From JAGPDF01 sp052035735 (GTDB lineage: Bacteria; Acidobacteriota; Thermoanaerobaculia; Multivoradales; JAGPDF01): 64,000 nucleotides of DNA. Where the stretch lies: NCBI GenBank assembly GCA_052035735.1, contig JBPOHI010000100.1, positions 23,913-87,912 on the forward strand. Direction: 5' to 3'. The notes under the pieces were generated by a model. The model worked only from the letters and a program-made list of their open reading frames with translations. It ran no database searches and was not told where the DNA came from. Below, one piece after another: positions 51,563-62,504 of this stretch. The number at the start of each line of letters is the position of its first letter. Within the stretch, counting starts at the first letter, position 1. Made by a program: the position numbers and the translations under genes.

Positions 51563-52744
51563 ATGTCGCCATCGCTCTCCAGGCAGCTCGCGGTGCTGCT
51601 GCTCGCGGCCTGCGGCATCGCCGGTTCGGCCGGATGCGCCGCCGCGCCGCGGGCGCCGCACAACGCCGCTGCCAACAGGCTGGAGGCGCCGCCAGCGCCG
51701 GCCCCGCAGGAAGCGACTGGCCAGGAGGGCGAGCGGTCCGCGACGCCGGCGGACGAAACGGCCGGAGAGCCGGGCGATCTCCCCCAGACTGCCGAAAAGG
51801 AGAAGCGGGGGGGGAAGCGTTCCGTGAACCCGTGCCGTCAGCCGGCCTCGGAAGACGCGCCGGCGATCGACGAAGCCCACCAGAAGCTCTACGAGACGCT
51901 GTGCGGCGCGGCGCTCTGGTTCGACGGCCTGTTCGGCGAGCGCAGCGAGCTCGCCGTCGCCTCGGCGCGCGGCGCCAGCGGGCGGCTGGAGCTCTCGGGG
52001 TTGAACTCCGAGTACGAGGGCACCAAGGTGCGGATGCGCGGCAACGTGCGGTTCGATTTCCCGAACTTCTCCAAGCGCTGGAACGCCTTCATCGGCCGCG
52101 ACGACCAGGACGACTTCATCAGCGACCGCAGCGAGGGCCTGGCGCTGCGCTCGCAGTTTCTCGACTTCGCGGACGAGAACCGCTGGCTCGCCGGCCTCGG
52201 CTATTCGCTGCCCGGAACCTACAAGCAGCGCACCGATTTTCGCGTCGGTGGCAAGCTCGGCACCGAGCCCGAGATCTTCGCCCAGGGGCGCTACCGGCGG
52301 AACTTCCTGATCAACGAGCGCAATCTGGTCCACTTCCGGGAGACGTTGTTCTGGACCAACCGCGACGGCTTCGGCAGCACCACGAGCGTCGACTACGACC
52401 ACGTGGTGAAGCGGACGATGCTCCTGCGCTGGGGGAACATCGGGACGGTCTCCGAGTCGACCGACGGTCTCGAATGGCGATCGGCGATCCTGCTCTACCA
52501 GAGCCTGGCGAAAGCCAAGGCGCTCGCTTACGAGGTCTTCGTACGCGGCGAGACCGCCTGGGAGGTGCCGCTCAAGGAGTACGGCGCGCGCACCATCTAC
52601 CGTCAGCCGCTCCTGCACCGCGACTGGCTGGCGGGCGAAGTCGTGCTGGGCTACAGCTGGCCGCGCTTCGAGTTCGAGGACGAACGCAACGGCTCGCTCG
52701 CCATCGGCCTGGGCCTCGAAATGCTGGTCGGCGCCTGGAAGTAG
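51563..52744 (+). CDS. Probable outer-membrane lipoprotein / barrel-like protein
   Basis: 393 residues. The N-terminus has a lipoprotein-like signal (AVLLLAACGIAGSAGCAA); either cysteine could be the lipidation site. A charged, low-complexity linker follows (to about 95). The C-terminal 250 residues are rich in aromatic and charged strands in alternating pattern: RYRRNFLINERNLVHFRETLFWTNRDGFGST and EVVLGYSWPRFEFEDERNGSLAIGLGLEMLVGAWK, typical of outer-membrane beta structure. I do not recognise a named family. It is encoded alone, divergent from the nuclease/BNR gene and convergent with clpB. Confidence 0.68.
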   Translation: MSPSLSRQLAVLLLAACGIAGSAGCAAAPRAPHNAAANRLEAPPAPAPQEATGQEGERSATPADETAGEPGDLPQTAEKEKRGGKRSVNPCRQPASEDAPAIDEAHQKLYETLCGAALWFDGLFGERSELAVASARGASGRLELSGLNSEYEGTKVRMRGNVRFDFPNFSKRWNAFIGRDDQDDFISDRSEGLALRSQFLDFADENRWLAGLGYSLPGTYKQRTDFRVGGKLGTEPEIFAQGRYRRNFLINERNLVHFRETLFWTNRDGFGSTTSVDYDHVVKRTMLLRWGNIGTVSESTDGLEWRSAILLYQSLAKAKALAYEVFVRGETAWEVPLKEYGARTIYRQPLLHRDWLAGEVVLGYSWPRFEFEDERNGSLAIGLGLEMLVGAWK

Positions 52745-52748
52745 CGGC

Positions 52749-55403
<2,655 letters not shown>

Positions 55404-55405
55404 GT

Positions 55406-56368
55406 TCAGACTCCTTCTCCTCGCGGATGAAAGCTGGATGCGTTGCGCAGTTCGGCGAAGAGCTCCTTCTCCCGCTCGCTCGGGCTCTCCGGCACGACGA
55501 TACGAACCTCGGCGTAGAGATCGCCGGGCTCGCCGGCCCCGGAACCGGCGGGAAAACCGCGCCCCTTGACGCGGATGCGCCGCCCCGACGAGGTGCCCGC
55601 GGGAACCCGGACCCGCACTCGGCCATCGAGGGTGCGGATCTCGGCCTCCCCGCCGAGCACGGCCTCCCAGGGGGTCACTTCGAGGCTGGTGAGGAGGTCG
55701 CGTCCCTCGAGCCTGAAGCGTGGATGGGGGAGGATCTCCACCTTCAGAAAGAGATCCCCCGCCGCTCCTCCAGCGCGGCCCTCCTCGCCCTTGCCGGCGA
55801 CCCGGACGGTCTGACCGGGGCGCATCGCGCGCGGCAGATTGACCTTGATGCGGCGCGGTTCGCCGCCGGCCGAGCTCGACAGGCTGAGCTCGCGCACTCC
55901 GCCGGCCAGAGCCTCTTCCAGACTGAGGGTGAGGACGACCTCCTGATTCGCTCCCGGCCGCGCCCAGCCGCCGCGGCCCTCGTTCTCCCAGGACGCCCAG
56001 CCGCCGCGGGTGCCGCCGCCCGGCGCTGCTCCCGCTCGGGCGCCCTGGCCGAAGAGCATCTCGAAGAAGTCCGAGAAGCCCGTCGCGCCGCCACCGACGC
56101 CCTGGAAGCCCTCGAAGCCCCCGGGCTGCGGGCCGGACTGCTCGCGCTGCTTCCAGTCGGTGCCGAACTGGTCGTAACGGGCGCGCTTGTCGGCGTCTTT
56201 GAGGACTTCGTTGGCCTCGGAGACCTCTTTGAAGCGAGCCTCGGCGCCCTTTTCTTTGCTGACGTCCGGGTGGTACTTGCGCGCCAGCTTGCGATACGCC
56301 TTCTGGATCTCGTCCTGAGAGGCGTCGCGCGCTACGCCCAGCACCTTGTAGTAGTCCTTGAAATCCAC
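55406..56368 (-). CDS. DnaJ/CbpA-type co-chaperone (class II Hsp40)
   Basis: 320 residues. The J-domain has the catalytic HPD triad at 33-35 (RKYHPDVSKEKGAEARFKEV). A glycine-rich linker (PGGFEGFQGVGGG) follows, then two DnaJ C-terminal substrate-binding domains. There is no CXXCXGXG zinc region, so it is a CbpA-like class II protein rather than DnaJ itself. It is encoded directly before clpB; that pairing, sometimes with grpE and dnaK elsewhere, is typical of heat-shock operons. A TATGAT (minus strand, 56409-56414) could be a -10 element, but I see no good -35. Confidence 0.92.
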   Translation of the reverse strand: MDFKDYYKVLGVARDASQDEIQKAYRKLARKYHPDVSKEKGAEARFKEVSEANEVLKDADKRARYDQFGTDWKQREQSGPQPGGFEGFQGVGGGATGFSDFFEMLFGQGARAGAAPGGGTRGGWASWENEGRGGWARPGANQEVVLTLSLEEALAGGVRELSLSSSAGGEPRRIKVNLPRAMRPGQTVRVAGKGEEGRAGGAAGDLFLKVEILPHPRFRLEGRDLLTSLEVTPWEAVLGGEAEIRTLDGRVRVRVPAGTSSGRRIRVKGRGFPAGSGAGEPGDLYAEVRIVVPESPSEREKELFAELRNASSFHPRGEGV

Positions 56369-56454
56369 CCGGCCCCCTCCTCTTGGTCTCTAAGTTGAGT
56401 GCAAGAAGATCATATTTTTCAACCTCGAAGCGGGCTGTTTCATTCCAGGCGGAC

Positions 56455-56484
56455 AAAAAAAGGGACGCGCCGCAGCGCGTCCCT
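56455..56484 (-). terminator. Intrinsic terminator of the ferredoxin gene
   Basis: A 10-base perfect stem (AGGGACGCGC with GCGCGTCCCT, CGCA loop on the plus strand) is followed on the minus strand by seven T residues. It lies 27 bases after the ferredoxin stop codon and before the dnaJ-like gene, so it separates the two minus-strand transcripts. Confidence 0.85.
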
Positions 56485-56511
56485 TTCTCGGTCCAGCGGG
56501 TCGAGCCGGGT

Positions 56512-56766
56512 CTACGGCGCTTGCAGGCCGAAGTGCTCGTAGTTCTTGGCGATGAACTGCTTCCACTTGTCCGGCGTCTCCTCGGCAGGGAAGATCGCCT
56601 GCACCGGGCAGGCGTCGACGCACAGGCCGCAGTCGATGCACTCTTCCGGATGGATATAGAGCATCTCGACGTCCTCGTTCTTGCCGTAGATGCAGTCGAC
56701 CGGGCAGACGTCGACACAAGACGTGTCCTTCACTCCGATACAGGGCTCAGCGATGATGTGCGGCAT
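56512..56766 (-). CDS. fdxA: Seven-iron ferredoxin ([3Fe-4S][4Fe-4S])
   Basis: 84 residues. Cys9, Cys17 and Cys21 (CIGVKDTSCVDVCP) with Cys25, Cys43, Cys46, Cys49 and Cys53 (CIDCGLCVDACP) match seven-iron ferredoxins such as FdxA/FdI. It carries electrons in the cytoplasm. The ATG at 56766 follows AAAGGA with an eight-base spacer; an in-frame ATG at 56793 would add nine residues (AAPKGSGG) but has no ribosome site. A partner enzyme is not encoded next to it; the molybdenum hydroxylase is 14 kb away. Confidence 0.93.
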   Translation of the reverse strand: MPHIIAEPCIGVKDTSCVDVCPVDCIYGKNEDVEMLYIHPEECIDCGLCVDACPVQAIFPAEETPDKWKQFIAKNYEHFGLQAP

Positions 56767-56871
56767 TCCCCCGGATCCTTTCGGCGCAGCCATGAGAACC
56801 GGTCGATCGGAGCCGGTCTTTCGCGCGCCCGGTCATTGTAGCGGCTCGCAGGCGGAGGCTCAACCGTTCCT

Positions 56872-56886
56872 TGCCGCGATGCGGCA
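56872..56886. promoter_or_regulatory. phaR operator-like palindrome 1
   Basis: TGCCGC-GAT-GCGGCA, a perfect inverted repeat with a three-base centre. It lies just before the -35 element of the phaR promoter. Two similar palindromes follow, centred about 33 and 63 bases away. Confidence 0.65.
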
Positions 56887-56894
56887 GGACCTGG

Positions 56895-56923
56895 TTGACA
56901 GTTTTGCCGCACTGCGGTATAAA
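56895..56923 (+). promoter_or_regulatory. Sigma-70 promoter of phaR
   Basis: TTGACA at 56895-56900, a 17-base spacer, and TATAAA at 56918-56923: near-perfect consensus. Transcription should start near 56930, giving a leader of about 43 bases. The second operator-like palindrome fills the spacer. Confidence 0.85.
56905..56919. promoter_or_regulatory. phaR operator-like palindrome 2 (in the promoter spacer)
   Basis: TGCCGC-ACT-GCGGTA, one mismatch from perfect symmetry; the mismatch is inside the -10 element. A protein bound here would block RNA polymerase. Confidence 0.65.
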
Positions 56924-56934
56924 TCTCCTGCCGA

Positions 56935-56949
56935 TGCCGCAATGCGGCA
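56935..56949. promoter_or_regulatory. phaR operator-like palindrome 3 (leader)
   Basis: TGCCGC-AAT-GCGGCA, perfect, just downstream of the predicted transcription start. With copies 1 and 2 it forms an array with about three helical turns between centres. Binding by PhaR itself would give autorepression. Confidence 0.65.
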
Positions 56950-56972
56950 AGCAATGAGAGCGAGGGACCGGG

Positions 56973-57485
56973 ATGCATCGTCTGATCAAGCGCTATGAGA
57001 GCCGCAAGCTCTACGACACGGAAGAAAGCCGCTACGTCTCCCTCGACGAGCTGGCGGAGTGGATCCGCACCGGCAAGGACGTCAAAGTGGTCGACAACGG
57101 CACCGGCGCGGATGTCACCGCGCAGATGCTGACCCAGATCATCCTGGAGGAGGGCCGGCGCGGTACCGGCTTCCTGCCGAGCGAGCTGCTGCACGAGCTG
57201 GTGCGCGCCGGTCAGAAGGCGGTCGAGAGCGGCGTCGAGCAGGTGCAGCACAAGGTGGACCAGTTCTTCCAGGCATCGATCGACAAGTTCGGGCCGGTGC
57301 GGCAGGCACGCGAAGAGATGGAGCGTCTGCGCGAGCGCCTCGAAGAGCTCGAAGGCTCGCTGACCAAGCTGGAGAAGGAGCGCGGCGGCGCCAAGGCTGG
57401 CGCGTCGCGCGCCGGGCAGGAGCGCTCCGCCAGGAAACCAAACACCGTGCGCCCGATGCGGCGCGGGAAGGGAGAAGCCAAGTGA
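56973..57485 (+). CDS. phaR: Polyhydroxyalkanoate synthesis regulator PhaR
   Basis: 170 residues. The conserved DNA-binding domain is clear: IKRYESRKLYDTEESRYVSL, DELAEWIRTGKDVKVVDNGTG and TQMLTQIILEE-like residues near 60. In known systems PhaR represses phasin genes, and is itself released by binding nascent PHA granules. A C-terminal helical region (about 85-145) may mediate self-association. GAGGGA lies six bases before the ATG, and the promoter is overlaid with three palindromes. The stop overlaps the start of the next gene, so the phasin is translationally coupled. Confidence 0.9.
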   Translation: MHRLIKRYESRKLYDTEESRYVSLDELAEWIRTGKDVKVVDNGTGADVTAQMLTQIILEEGRRGTGFLPSELLHELVRAGQKAVESGVEQVQHKVDQFFQASIDKFGPVRQAREEMERLRERLEELEGSLTKLEKERGGAKAGASRAGQERSARKPNTVRPMRRGKGEAK

Positions 57486-57856
57486 GAAAGAACATCCAGA
57501 AGATGGCCACCAGTGTCGCCCAGTCCGGCCTCGAAACCGCCGGCGAAGGGGCCTTCGCGCTCGGCCGCAGCGCCTGGCTGGTGGGGCTCGGCCTCGCGGC
57601 CACCGCGGGCGAGACCAGCGTCGAGGTGTTCGACGCTCTGGTCGACAAGGGCCGCCGCCGCCGCCGCACTCGCGTGCAGCAGGCGCAGCAGGCGCTGACC
57701 GAGACCGGCTCGACGATGCTGAAGCTCGCCAACGACGCCACCCGGATCGCCCAGCAGCGCGCGGCCGAGGTCATGGGCCAGCTCGGCCTGCCGACGCGGG
57801 ACGACGTGCGCGAGCTCATGCGGCGCGTCGACACGCTGCGCCAGAAGCTCGTCTGA
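57482..57856 (+). CDS. Phasin-like PHA granule protein 1
   Basis: 124 residues, starting at the GTG that overlaps the phaR stop. The layout is an amphipathic N-terminus (LETAGEGAFALGRSAWLVGLGLAATAGETSVEVFDALVDKG), a basic turn (RRRRRTRV) and a C-terminal helix ending in DDVRELMRRVDTLRQKL, as in PhaI/PhaF-type phasins that coat polyester granules. It is shorter and more basic in the middle than its paralogue at 57921. No PHA synthase is in the window. Confidence 0.8.
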   Translation: MRKNIQKMATSVAQSGLETAGEGAFALGRSAWLVGLGLAATAGETSVEVFDALVDKGRRRRRTRVQQAQQALTETGSTMLKLANDATRIAQQRAAEVMGQLGLPTRDDVRELMRRVDTLRQKLV

Positions 57857-57920
57857 CCGGGCGCCTCGCGCCCGGCCCGGAACCCAAGTTCATCCCATTC
57901 GATCGACGAGGACGGAAAAC

Positions 57921-58388
57921 ATGACCACGAAGAAGCAGTCCGACAAGGACTTCAAGGAAGAGATCAAGCAGAACGCGGAGAAGGTCTGGTTGGCCGGGCT
58001 CGGCGCCTTGGCGACCGCCGAGGAAGAGGGGGGCAAGCTCTTCCGCGGCCTGATGAAGAAGGGCGAGAGCTTCGAGAAGAAGGGCCTGGCCCAGTTCGAC
58101 AAGCTGAAGGCCAAGGTCGAGGACGTCGCCGAAGCCGCCAAGGACCGCGCCGGTGAGGCCTGGGGCAAGGTCGAGGACAAGGTCGAAGGGGTCGAAGATC
58201 GCCTCGACGACCGGGTGGCCGGTGTCCTGCGCAAGATCGGCGTGCCGAGCAAGAACGAGATCGCGACCCTCACCCGCCGGGTGGAGGAGTTGACCCTCCT
58301 GGTCGAGAAGAAGCTCAAGCCGGCCCGCCCGGCCAAGCGCGCCACGACCGCGAAGCGCAAGCCCACGGTTACCCGCAAGACGCGCTGA
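57921..58388 (+). CDS. Phasin-like PHA granule protein 2 with lysine-rich tail
   Basis: 155 residues of the PhaF/PhaI phasin family. The N-terminal half is a charged amphipathic helix (EKVWLAGLGALATAEEEGGKLFRGLMKKGESFEKKGLAQFDKL); the end of the phasin part is VPSKNEIATLTRRVEELTLLVEKK, very like the first phasin. The C-terminal 25 residues are alanine- and lysine-rich (AKRATTAKRKPT), like the histone-type DNA-binding tail of PhaF. It could therefore link granules to the nucleoid so that they segregate at division. It follows phasin 1 by 64 bases. Confidence 0.86.
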   Translation: MTTKKQSDKDFKEEIKQNAEKVWLAGLGALATAEEEGGKLFRGLMKKGESFEKKGLAQFDKLKAKVEDVAEAAKDRAGEAWGKVEDKVEGVEDRLDDRVAGVLRKIGVPSKNEIATLTRRVEELTLLVEKKLKPARPAKRATTAKRKPTVTRKTR

Positions 58389-58390
58389 AC

Positions 58391-59650
58391 TTGGCTCTCC
58401 GGCGCAAGGGTCGCGGGCGGCTTCGGCAGACCTCGATCGGACTCGCGCTCGCCGGCGGAGGCCCGGCGGGCGCGGTCTACGAGATCGGTGCCTTGCGCGC
58501 GCTCGACGAGGCGATCGACGGCCTCGACGTCAATGCCCTGGACGTCTACGTCGGCGTCTCGGCCGGCGCCTTTCTCGCCGCCAATCTCGTCAATCAGCTG
58601 AGCAGCGCTCAGATGGTACGGGCAATCGTCAAGCACGAGCCGGGCGAGCACCCGTTCGTACCCGAGACGTTCTTCACCCCGGCACTGGGCGAGTGGATGC
58701 GGCGCGGCCTGTCGGTGCCGCGCCTCGCGCTCGAGGCGGTCTGGGACTTCGCGCGTAACCCGCGCGATCTCTCCCTGCTCGAGTCGCTCACCCGCCTCGG
58801 CCACGCCCTGCCGGTCGGCGTTTTCGACAACGAGCCGATCCGCCACTACCTGCGCACCATCTACACCATGAAGGGGCGCAGCGACGACTTCCGCCAAGTC
58901 GAGCATCGGCTCTACATCGTCGCTGCGGAGCTCGAGTCCGGACGTTCGGTGGTCTTCGGCAAGCCCGGGCGCGACCACGTGCCGATCTCGCGCGCGGTGC
59001 AGGCCTCGAGCGCGCTGCCGGGCCTCTACCCGCCGGTCGACATCGACGGCCACCTCTATGTCGATGGCGTCCTCAACCGGACGGTGCACGCGTCCGTGGC
59101 GCTCGACGCCGGCGCCAAGCTCCTCTTTTGCCTCAATCCGATCGTGCCGGTGGACGTTTCGACGGAGAAGGCGGCGGGACTCTACGCCGAGGGCGAGCTG
59201 CTGCGCCGCGGGCTGCCGTCGGTGCTCTCGCAGACCTTCCGCACGCTCATCCATTCGCGTCTCGACGTCGGGATGAAGCGCTACGACCAGCTCTACGAAG
59301 ACGCCGACGTCATCCTGCTCGAGCCCGATCGCGACGACTACTCGATGTTCTTCAGCAACATCTTCAGCTTCTCCGAGCGCAGCGCCATGTGCGCCCACGC
59401 CTACGAATCGACGCGGCGCGACCTGCTGGCGCGTTTCGACTCGCTGGCGCCGATTCTCGCTCGCCACGGGCTCAAGCTGCGCCGCGAGGTGCTCGAAGAC
59501 CGCACGCGCGACCTCTGGCGCGGCGTCGGTCTGGACAGCGCCTCGGCGCGCCTGTTGGCCAAGAACGGCGGCCGGCGCGATTCGAGCCACGCCACGCTCG
59601 AGCGGCTCGACGGCGTCCTCGACCGGCTGCAGTCCGCGCTCGAGCGCTGA
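58391..59650 (+). CDS. Patatin-like hydrolase next to the PHA genes
   Basis: 419 residues starting at TTG, two bases after the phasin stop. The patatin catalytic dyad is present: Ser57 in GVSAG and Asp225 in VDGVLN. The oxyanion motif is ALAGGGPAGAVYEIGALRAL. Patatins hydrolyse acyl esters of membrane lipids or neutral lipids. Because it is encoded immediately after two phasins, it might act on PHA granules or the lipid around them, but this is inference from position. There is no signal peptide, so it should be cytoplasmic. Confidence 0.85.
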   Translation: MALRRKGRGRLRQTSIGLALAGGGPAGAVYEIGALRALDEAIDGLDVNALDVYVGVSAGAFLAANLVNQLSSAQMVRAIVKHEPGEHPFVPETFFTPALGEWMRRGLSVPRLALEAVWDFARNPRDLSLLESLTRLGHALPVGVFDNEPIRHYLRTIYTMKGRSDDFRQVEHRLYIVAAELESGRSVVFGKPGRDHVPISRAVQASSALPGLYPPVDIDGHLYVDGVLNRTVHASVALDAGAKLLFCLNPIVPVDVSTEKAAGLYAEGELLRRGLPSVLSQTFRTLIHSRLDVGMKRYDQLYEDADVILLEPDRDDYSMFFSNIFSFSERSAMCAHAYESTRRDLLARFDSLAPILARHGLKLRREVLEDRTRDLWRGVGLDSASARLLAKNGGRRDSSHATLERLDGVLDRLQSALER

Positions 59651-59732
59651 GGCGCGCTCCACCGGCGGGTCAGCGCCCCGGCGTCCCGCGCTGGCCGCCG
59701 GGTGGCGGGCAAGTCGGATATCGTGACGCGCG

Positions 59733-61655
59733 ATGCTCGCACCGAGATCTGCAAAGGATAGAAAGCGCCTCGCCCCGAAGGCCTGCATCCTGCTGTTCGC
59801 CCTTCTCGGCCTGCCCGGAGGGCGGCTCGCCGCCGAGACGGCGGCACCCGACCTCCTGCTGGTGACGATCGACACGTTGCGTGCCGACCTGCCTGGCTGC
59901 TACGGCGGCCCGGCGAAAACGCCGCGGCTCGACGCGCTCGCCGCCGCCGGAGTCCGCTTCGCCCACGCCCTGACGCCGGTGCCCCTGACGCTGCCGGCGC
60001 ACGCCTCGCTGCTCACCGGACTCGACCCGAACCAGCACGGCCTGCGCGACAACGGGCAAGGCGCTCTCGCAGCGGCGATCCCGACCCTGGCCGAGACCCT
60101 GCGTGGCGTCGGCTATCAGACGCTGGCGGTCGTCGGCTCGCGCGTGCTCGACCGGCGTTTCGGCCTCGACCGCGGCTTCGATCTCTACGACGACCGGATG
60201 GCGGCGGAGCGCACCGGGGAGTTCGGCTATCCCGAACGGCCCGCTGTCGCCGTGGTGGACGCCGCCCTCGCCGCGACGGCGGGTGCTGCGGGCGGCGCCG
60301 AACGCCCGGTCTTTCTCTGGGCACACTTCTACGATGCCCATGCGCCTTACGATGGCGCCGGCGACGATGCGCGCAGTCGCTACCGGAGTGAGGTAGAGAC
60401 GGTGGACCGCGAGATCGGCCGGCTGCTCGACGGGTTTCGTCCGGGCCGGGCGCGCATCGTGGCGGTGGTCGGAGATCATGGCGAGAGCTTCGGCGAGCAC
60501 GGTGAGAGCGAGCACGGCTATCTGCTGCACTCGCCGACGCTCGCCGTGCCGCTGGTGCTCTCCGGCTCCGGTCTCCCGGCGGCGCGGACCGTCGCTGAGC
60601 CGGTCAGCATCCGCCGGCTGGCCGCGACCCTCGCCGGCCTGTGCGGCGCGCGGGCGAGCCGTCTCGGCGGTCCGGCGCTCCCCGTCGCGGGCGGCGTATC
60701 GGCTGCGCCCGAGAGCGTCTACCACGAGACCGAGTTTCCGGCCTCGACCTTCGGATGGAGTCCGCTCGCCGCCGTCACCCAGGGTACCTGGCGCTACGTG
60801 TCCGGGCCGCGCCCGGCGCTCTACGACCTGACGGCCGATCCGGGCGAAAGCCGCAACCGGATTCGCGAGGAACCCGACCGCCTGCGCGCGTTGCGCAAGG
60901 AGCTCTCCCGGCTCGCCGGCCGGGAACGGCTGGCTCCGCCGGCGGCCGCCCCTGCCGACGAAGAGCTCCGCCGTCAGCTCGAGAGTCTCGGTTACCTGTC
61001 CGGCGCGACCGCCAAACGCGGGACGCTCGATCCGGCGGAGGGGATCCTGCTGCTCGCCGACTTCGAGGACGCCAAACGACGTCTGGCCGGAGGCGACGCC
61101 GCCGGCGCCCGGGAGCGGCTGCGGCGACTCGTCGGGCAGAGCCCGCAGAGTGTGCCGTTTCTGAGTCAGCTGGCCGAGGCCGAAGAAGCGCTCGGCAACC
61201 CGGCCGCGGCGCGCAGCGCGCTGCTCGCCGCGCTGGCGGTGAATCCGCAGAGCGAGTTCCTGGAGACCAGTCTGGGCCATCTCGAGATGCGCGCCGGGCG
61301 GGCGGGCGAGGCCGAAGCGGCGTTCCGGCGTGCCCTCGAGCATCAGCCGCGGTGGTTGCCGGCGGCGCTTGCCCTGGGCGAGCTTCTCGTGCGCACCGGC
61401 CGTGCTGCCGAGGAGGAGGCGCTGGTGCGGGCGACGATCGCGGCCGGTGCCGACAGCGGAGTGCTGCTCACCCGGTTGGGGGAGATCGAACTGCGCCGTG
61501 GCGACGTCGCTGGCGCGGACGGACATCTCGCTGAAGCGACCCGCCTGCTGCCGGAGTTCTCGACCGCCTGGAAGCTCTGGGCCGAAGTCGCGCGACGGCA
61601 GAACGACTCCGCCGCCGCTGCGACCCGCGCCGCACGCGCCGCCGCCCTGCGATAG
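59733..61655 (+). CDS. Exported sulfatase-fold hydrolase with C-terminal TPRs
   Basis: 640 residues. The signal peptide is around residues 12-35 (ACILLFALLGLPGGRLAAE). The alkaline phosphatase superfamily fold is clear: LLLVTIDTLRAD (metal Asp47) and VVGDHGESFGEHGE. Where sulfatases have C/S-x-P-x-R for formylglycine, this protein has LTLPAHASLLTG, with Thr86 at the nucleophile position. Threonine is used by phosphodiesterases and related enzymes, so the substrate may be a phosphate rather than a sulfate ester. The C-terminal 190 residues are TPR-like (AEAAFRRALEHQPRWLPAALALGELLVRTG). Related proteins with this fused layout recur in Acidobacteriota. Confidence 0.82.
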   Translation: MLAPRSAKDRKRLAPKACILLFALLGLPGGRLAAETAAPDLLLVTIDTLRADLPGCYGGPAKTPRLDALAAAGVRFAHALTPVPLTLPAHASLLTGLDPNQHGLRDNGQGALAAAIPTLAETLRGVGYQTLAVVGSRVLDRRFGLDRGFDLYDDRMAAERTGEFGYPERPAVAVVDAALAATAGAAGGAERPVFLWAHFYDAHAPYDGAGDDARSRYRSEVETVDREIGRLLDGFRPGRARIVAVVGDHGESFGEHGESEHGYLLHSPTLAVPLVLSGSGLPAARTVAEPVSIRRLAATLAGLCGARASRLGGPALPVAGGVSAAPESVYHETEFPASTFGWSPLAAVTQGTWRYVSGPRPALYDLTADPGESRNRIREEPDRLRALRKELSRLAGRERLAPPAAAPADEELRRQLESLGYLSGATAKRGTLDPAEGILLLADFEDAKRRLAGGDAAGARERLRRLVGQSPQSVPFLSQLAEAEEALGNPAAARSALLAALAVNPQSEFLETSLGHLEMRAGRAGEAEAAFRRALEHQPRWLPAALALGELLVRTGRAAEEEALVRATIAAGADSGVLLTRLGEIELRRGDVAGADGHLAEATRLLPEFSTAWKLWAEVARRQNDSAAAATRAARAAALR

Positions 61656-61673
61656 GGCGGCGATCTCCGCCGA

Positions 61674-62447
61674 CTAGCTGGCCGGGAGCCTGCCGGTGTG
61701 GACCTCGGTGTCGTAGACGAATTCGACCCGCCCGTCCGTCGCGTGCGCTGCGAACAGGGCGGCGAGGCTGTCGAGCATCGCCGCGTGCGCCGGATCGCCG
61801 GCTGCCGGGATGTACGACGACGAGAGCAGGCGCGAGCGCAGGCCGGCGAAGTCGAGCGCCTGGCGATTGTCGTAGCGCCGGGTGTTGAACGGTCCGCCGA
61901 AGAAGGCGGCGAGCCGTTCGCCGCCGACGCCGCGGTGGCCGACCTGGGCGTAATCGGTGCCGAAGCGCAGGAGCAGCTCTTCGTACGCTTCGAGGAAGGC
62001 CGTGCCGCGCGCGCGCCGGGCGTTCCAGATCAGCGCCAGCCAGCCCGACGGGCGGAGGATGCGCCGAAACTCGGGCCGGGTGCGCGCGACGTCGAACCAG
62101 TGAAAGGCCTGCGCAGCCACGACCAGGTCGATGCTCGCCGCCGCGAGGCCGGTCGCTTCGGCGGATCCGGGCTGGGAGCGGAAGCGGCTGTAGCCGGAGA
62201 GGCTTTCCTCCGCCGCGGCGCGCATCGCTGCATTGGGTTCGACTCCGATGACTTCATAGCCTGCGGCGAGGAAGAGCTCGGTCGAGATGCCGGTGCCGGA
62301 TCCGATGTCGGCGACGACGGCGCCCGGGGAAAGCCGGCCGGCATTCGCGAGGTCGGCGACGACGGCCGCCGGGTAGGAGGGCCGGGCGCGAACGTAGTCG
62401 TCCACCCGGCCGGTAAAGCGGTCTCTGGAGTCGGGGAGCGGCGCCAT
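61674..62447 (-). CDS. Class I SAM-dependent methyltransferase
   Basis: 257 residues of the UbiE/YcgJ type. SAM motif I is VADIGSGTGISTELFLAAG, motif post-I is VIGVEPNAAM, and motif II/III is SIDLVVAAQAFHWFDVARTRPEFRRILRPSGWLALIW. The FHWFD variant is common in small-molecule methyltransferases. The substrate is unknown. The gene is convergent with the TPR phosphatase gene (18-base gap) and divergent from the wax ester synthase. Confidence 0.86.
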   Translation of the reverse strand: MAPLPDSRDRFTGRVDDYVRARPSYPAAVVADLANAGRLSPGAVVADIGSGTGISTELFLAAGYEVIGVEPNAAMRAAAEESLSGYSRFRSQPGSAEATGLAAASIDLVVAAQAFHWFDVARTRPEFRRILRPSGWLALIWNARRARGTAFLEAYEELLLRFGTDYAQVGHRGVGGERLAAFFGGPFNTRRYDNRQALDFAGLRSRLLSSSYIPAAGDPAHAAMLDSLAALFAAHATDGRVEFVYDTEVHTGRLPAS

Positions 62448-62504
62448 GCGCCCGATGTTATCGCTGCTTCAATCGGCCGGAGAGAGGCTAGACTCCGCCG
62501 AGAG

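Noticed and set aside
56409..56414. TATGAT (minus strand) as a heat-shock or housekeeping -10 for dnaJ-clpB
   Set aside because: No matching -35 and no clear CIRCE element; mentioned only as a possibility in the gene entry.
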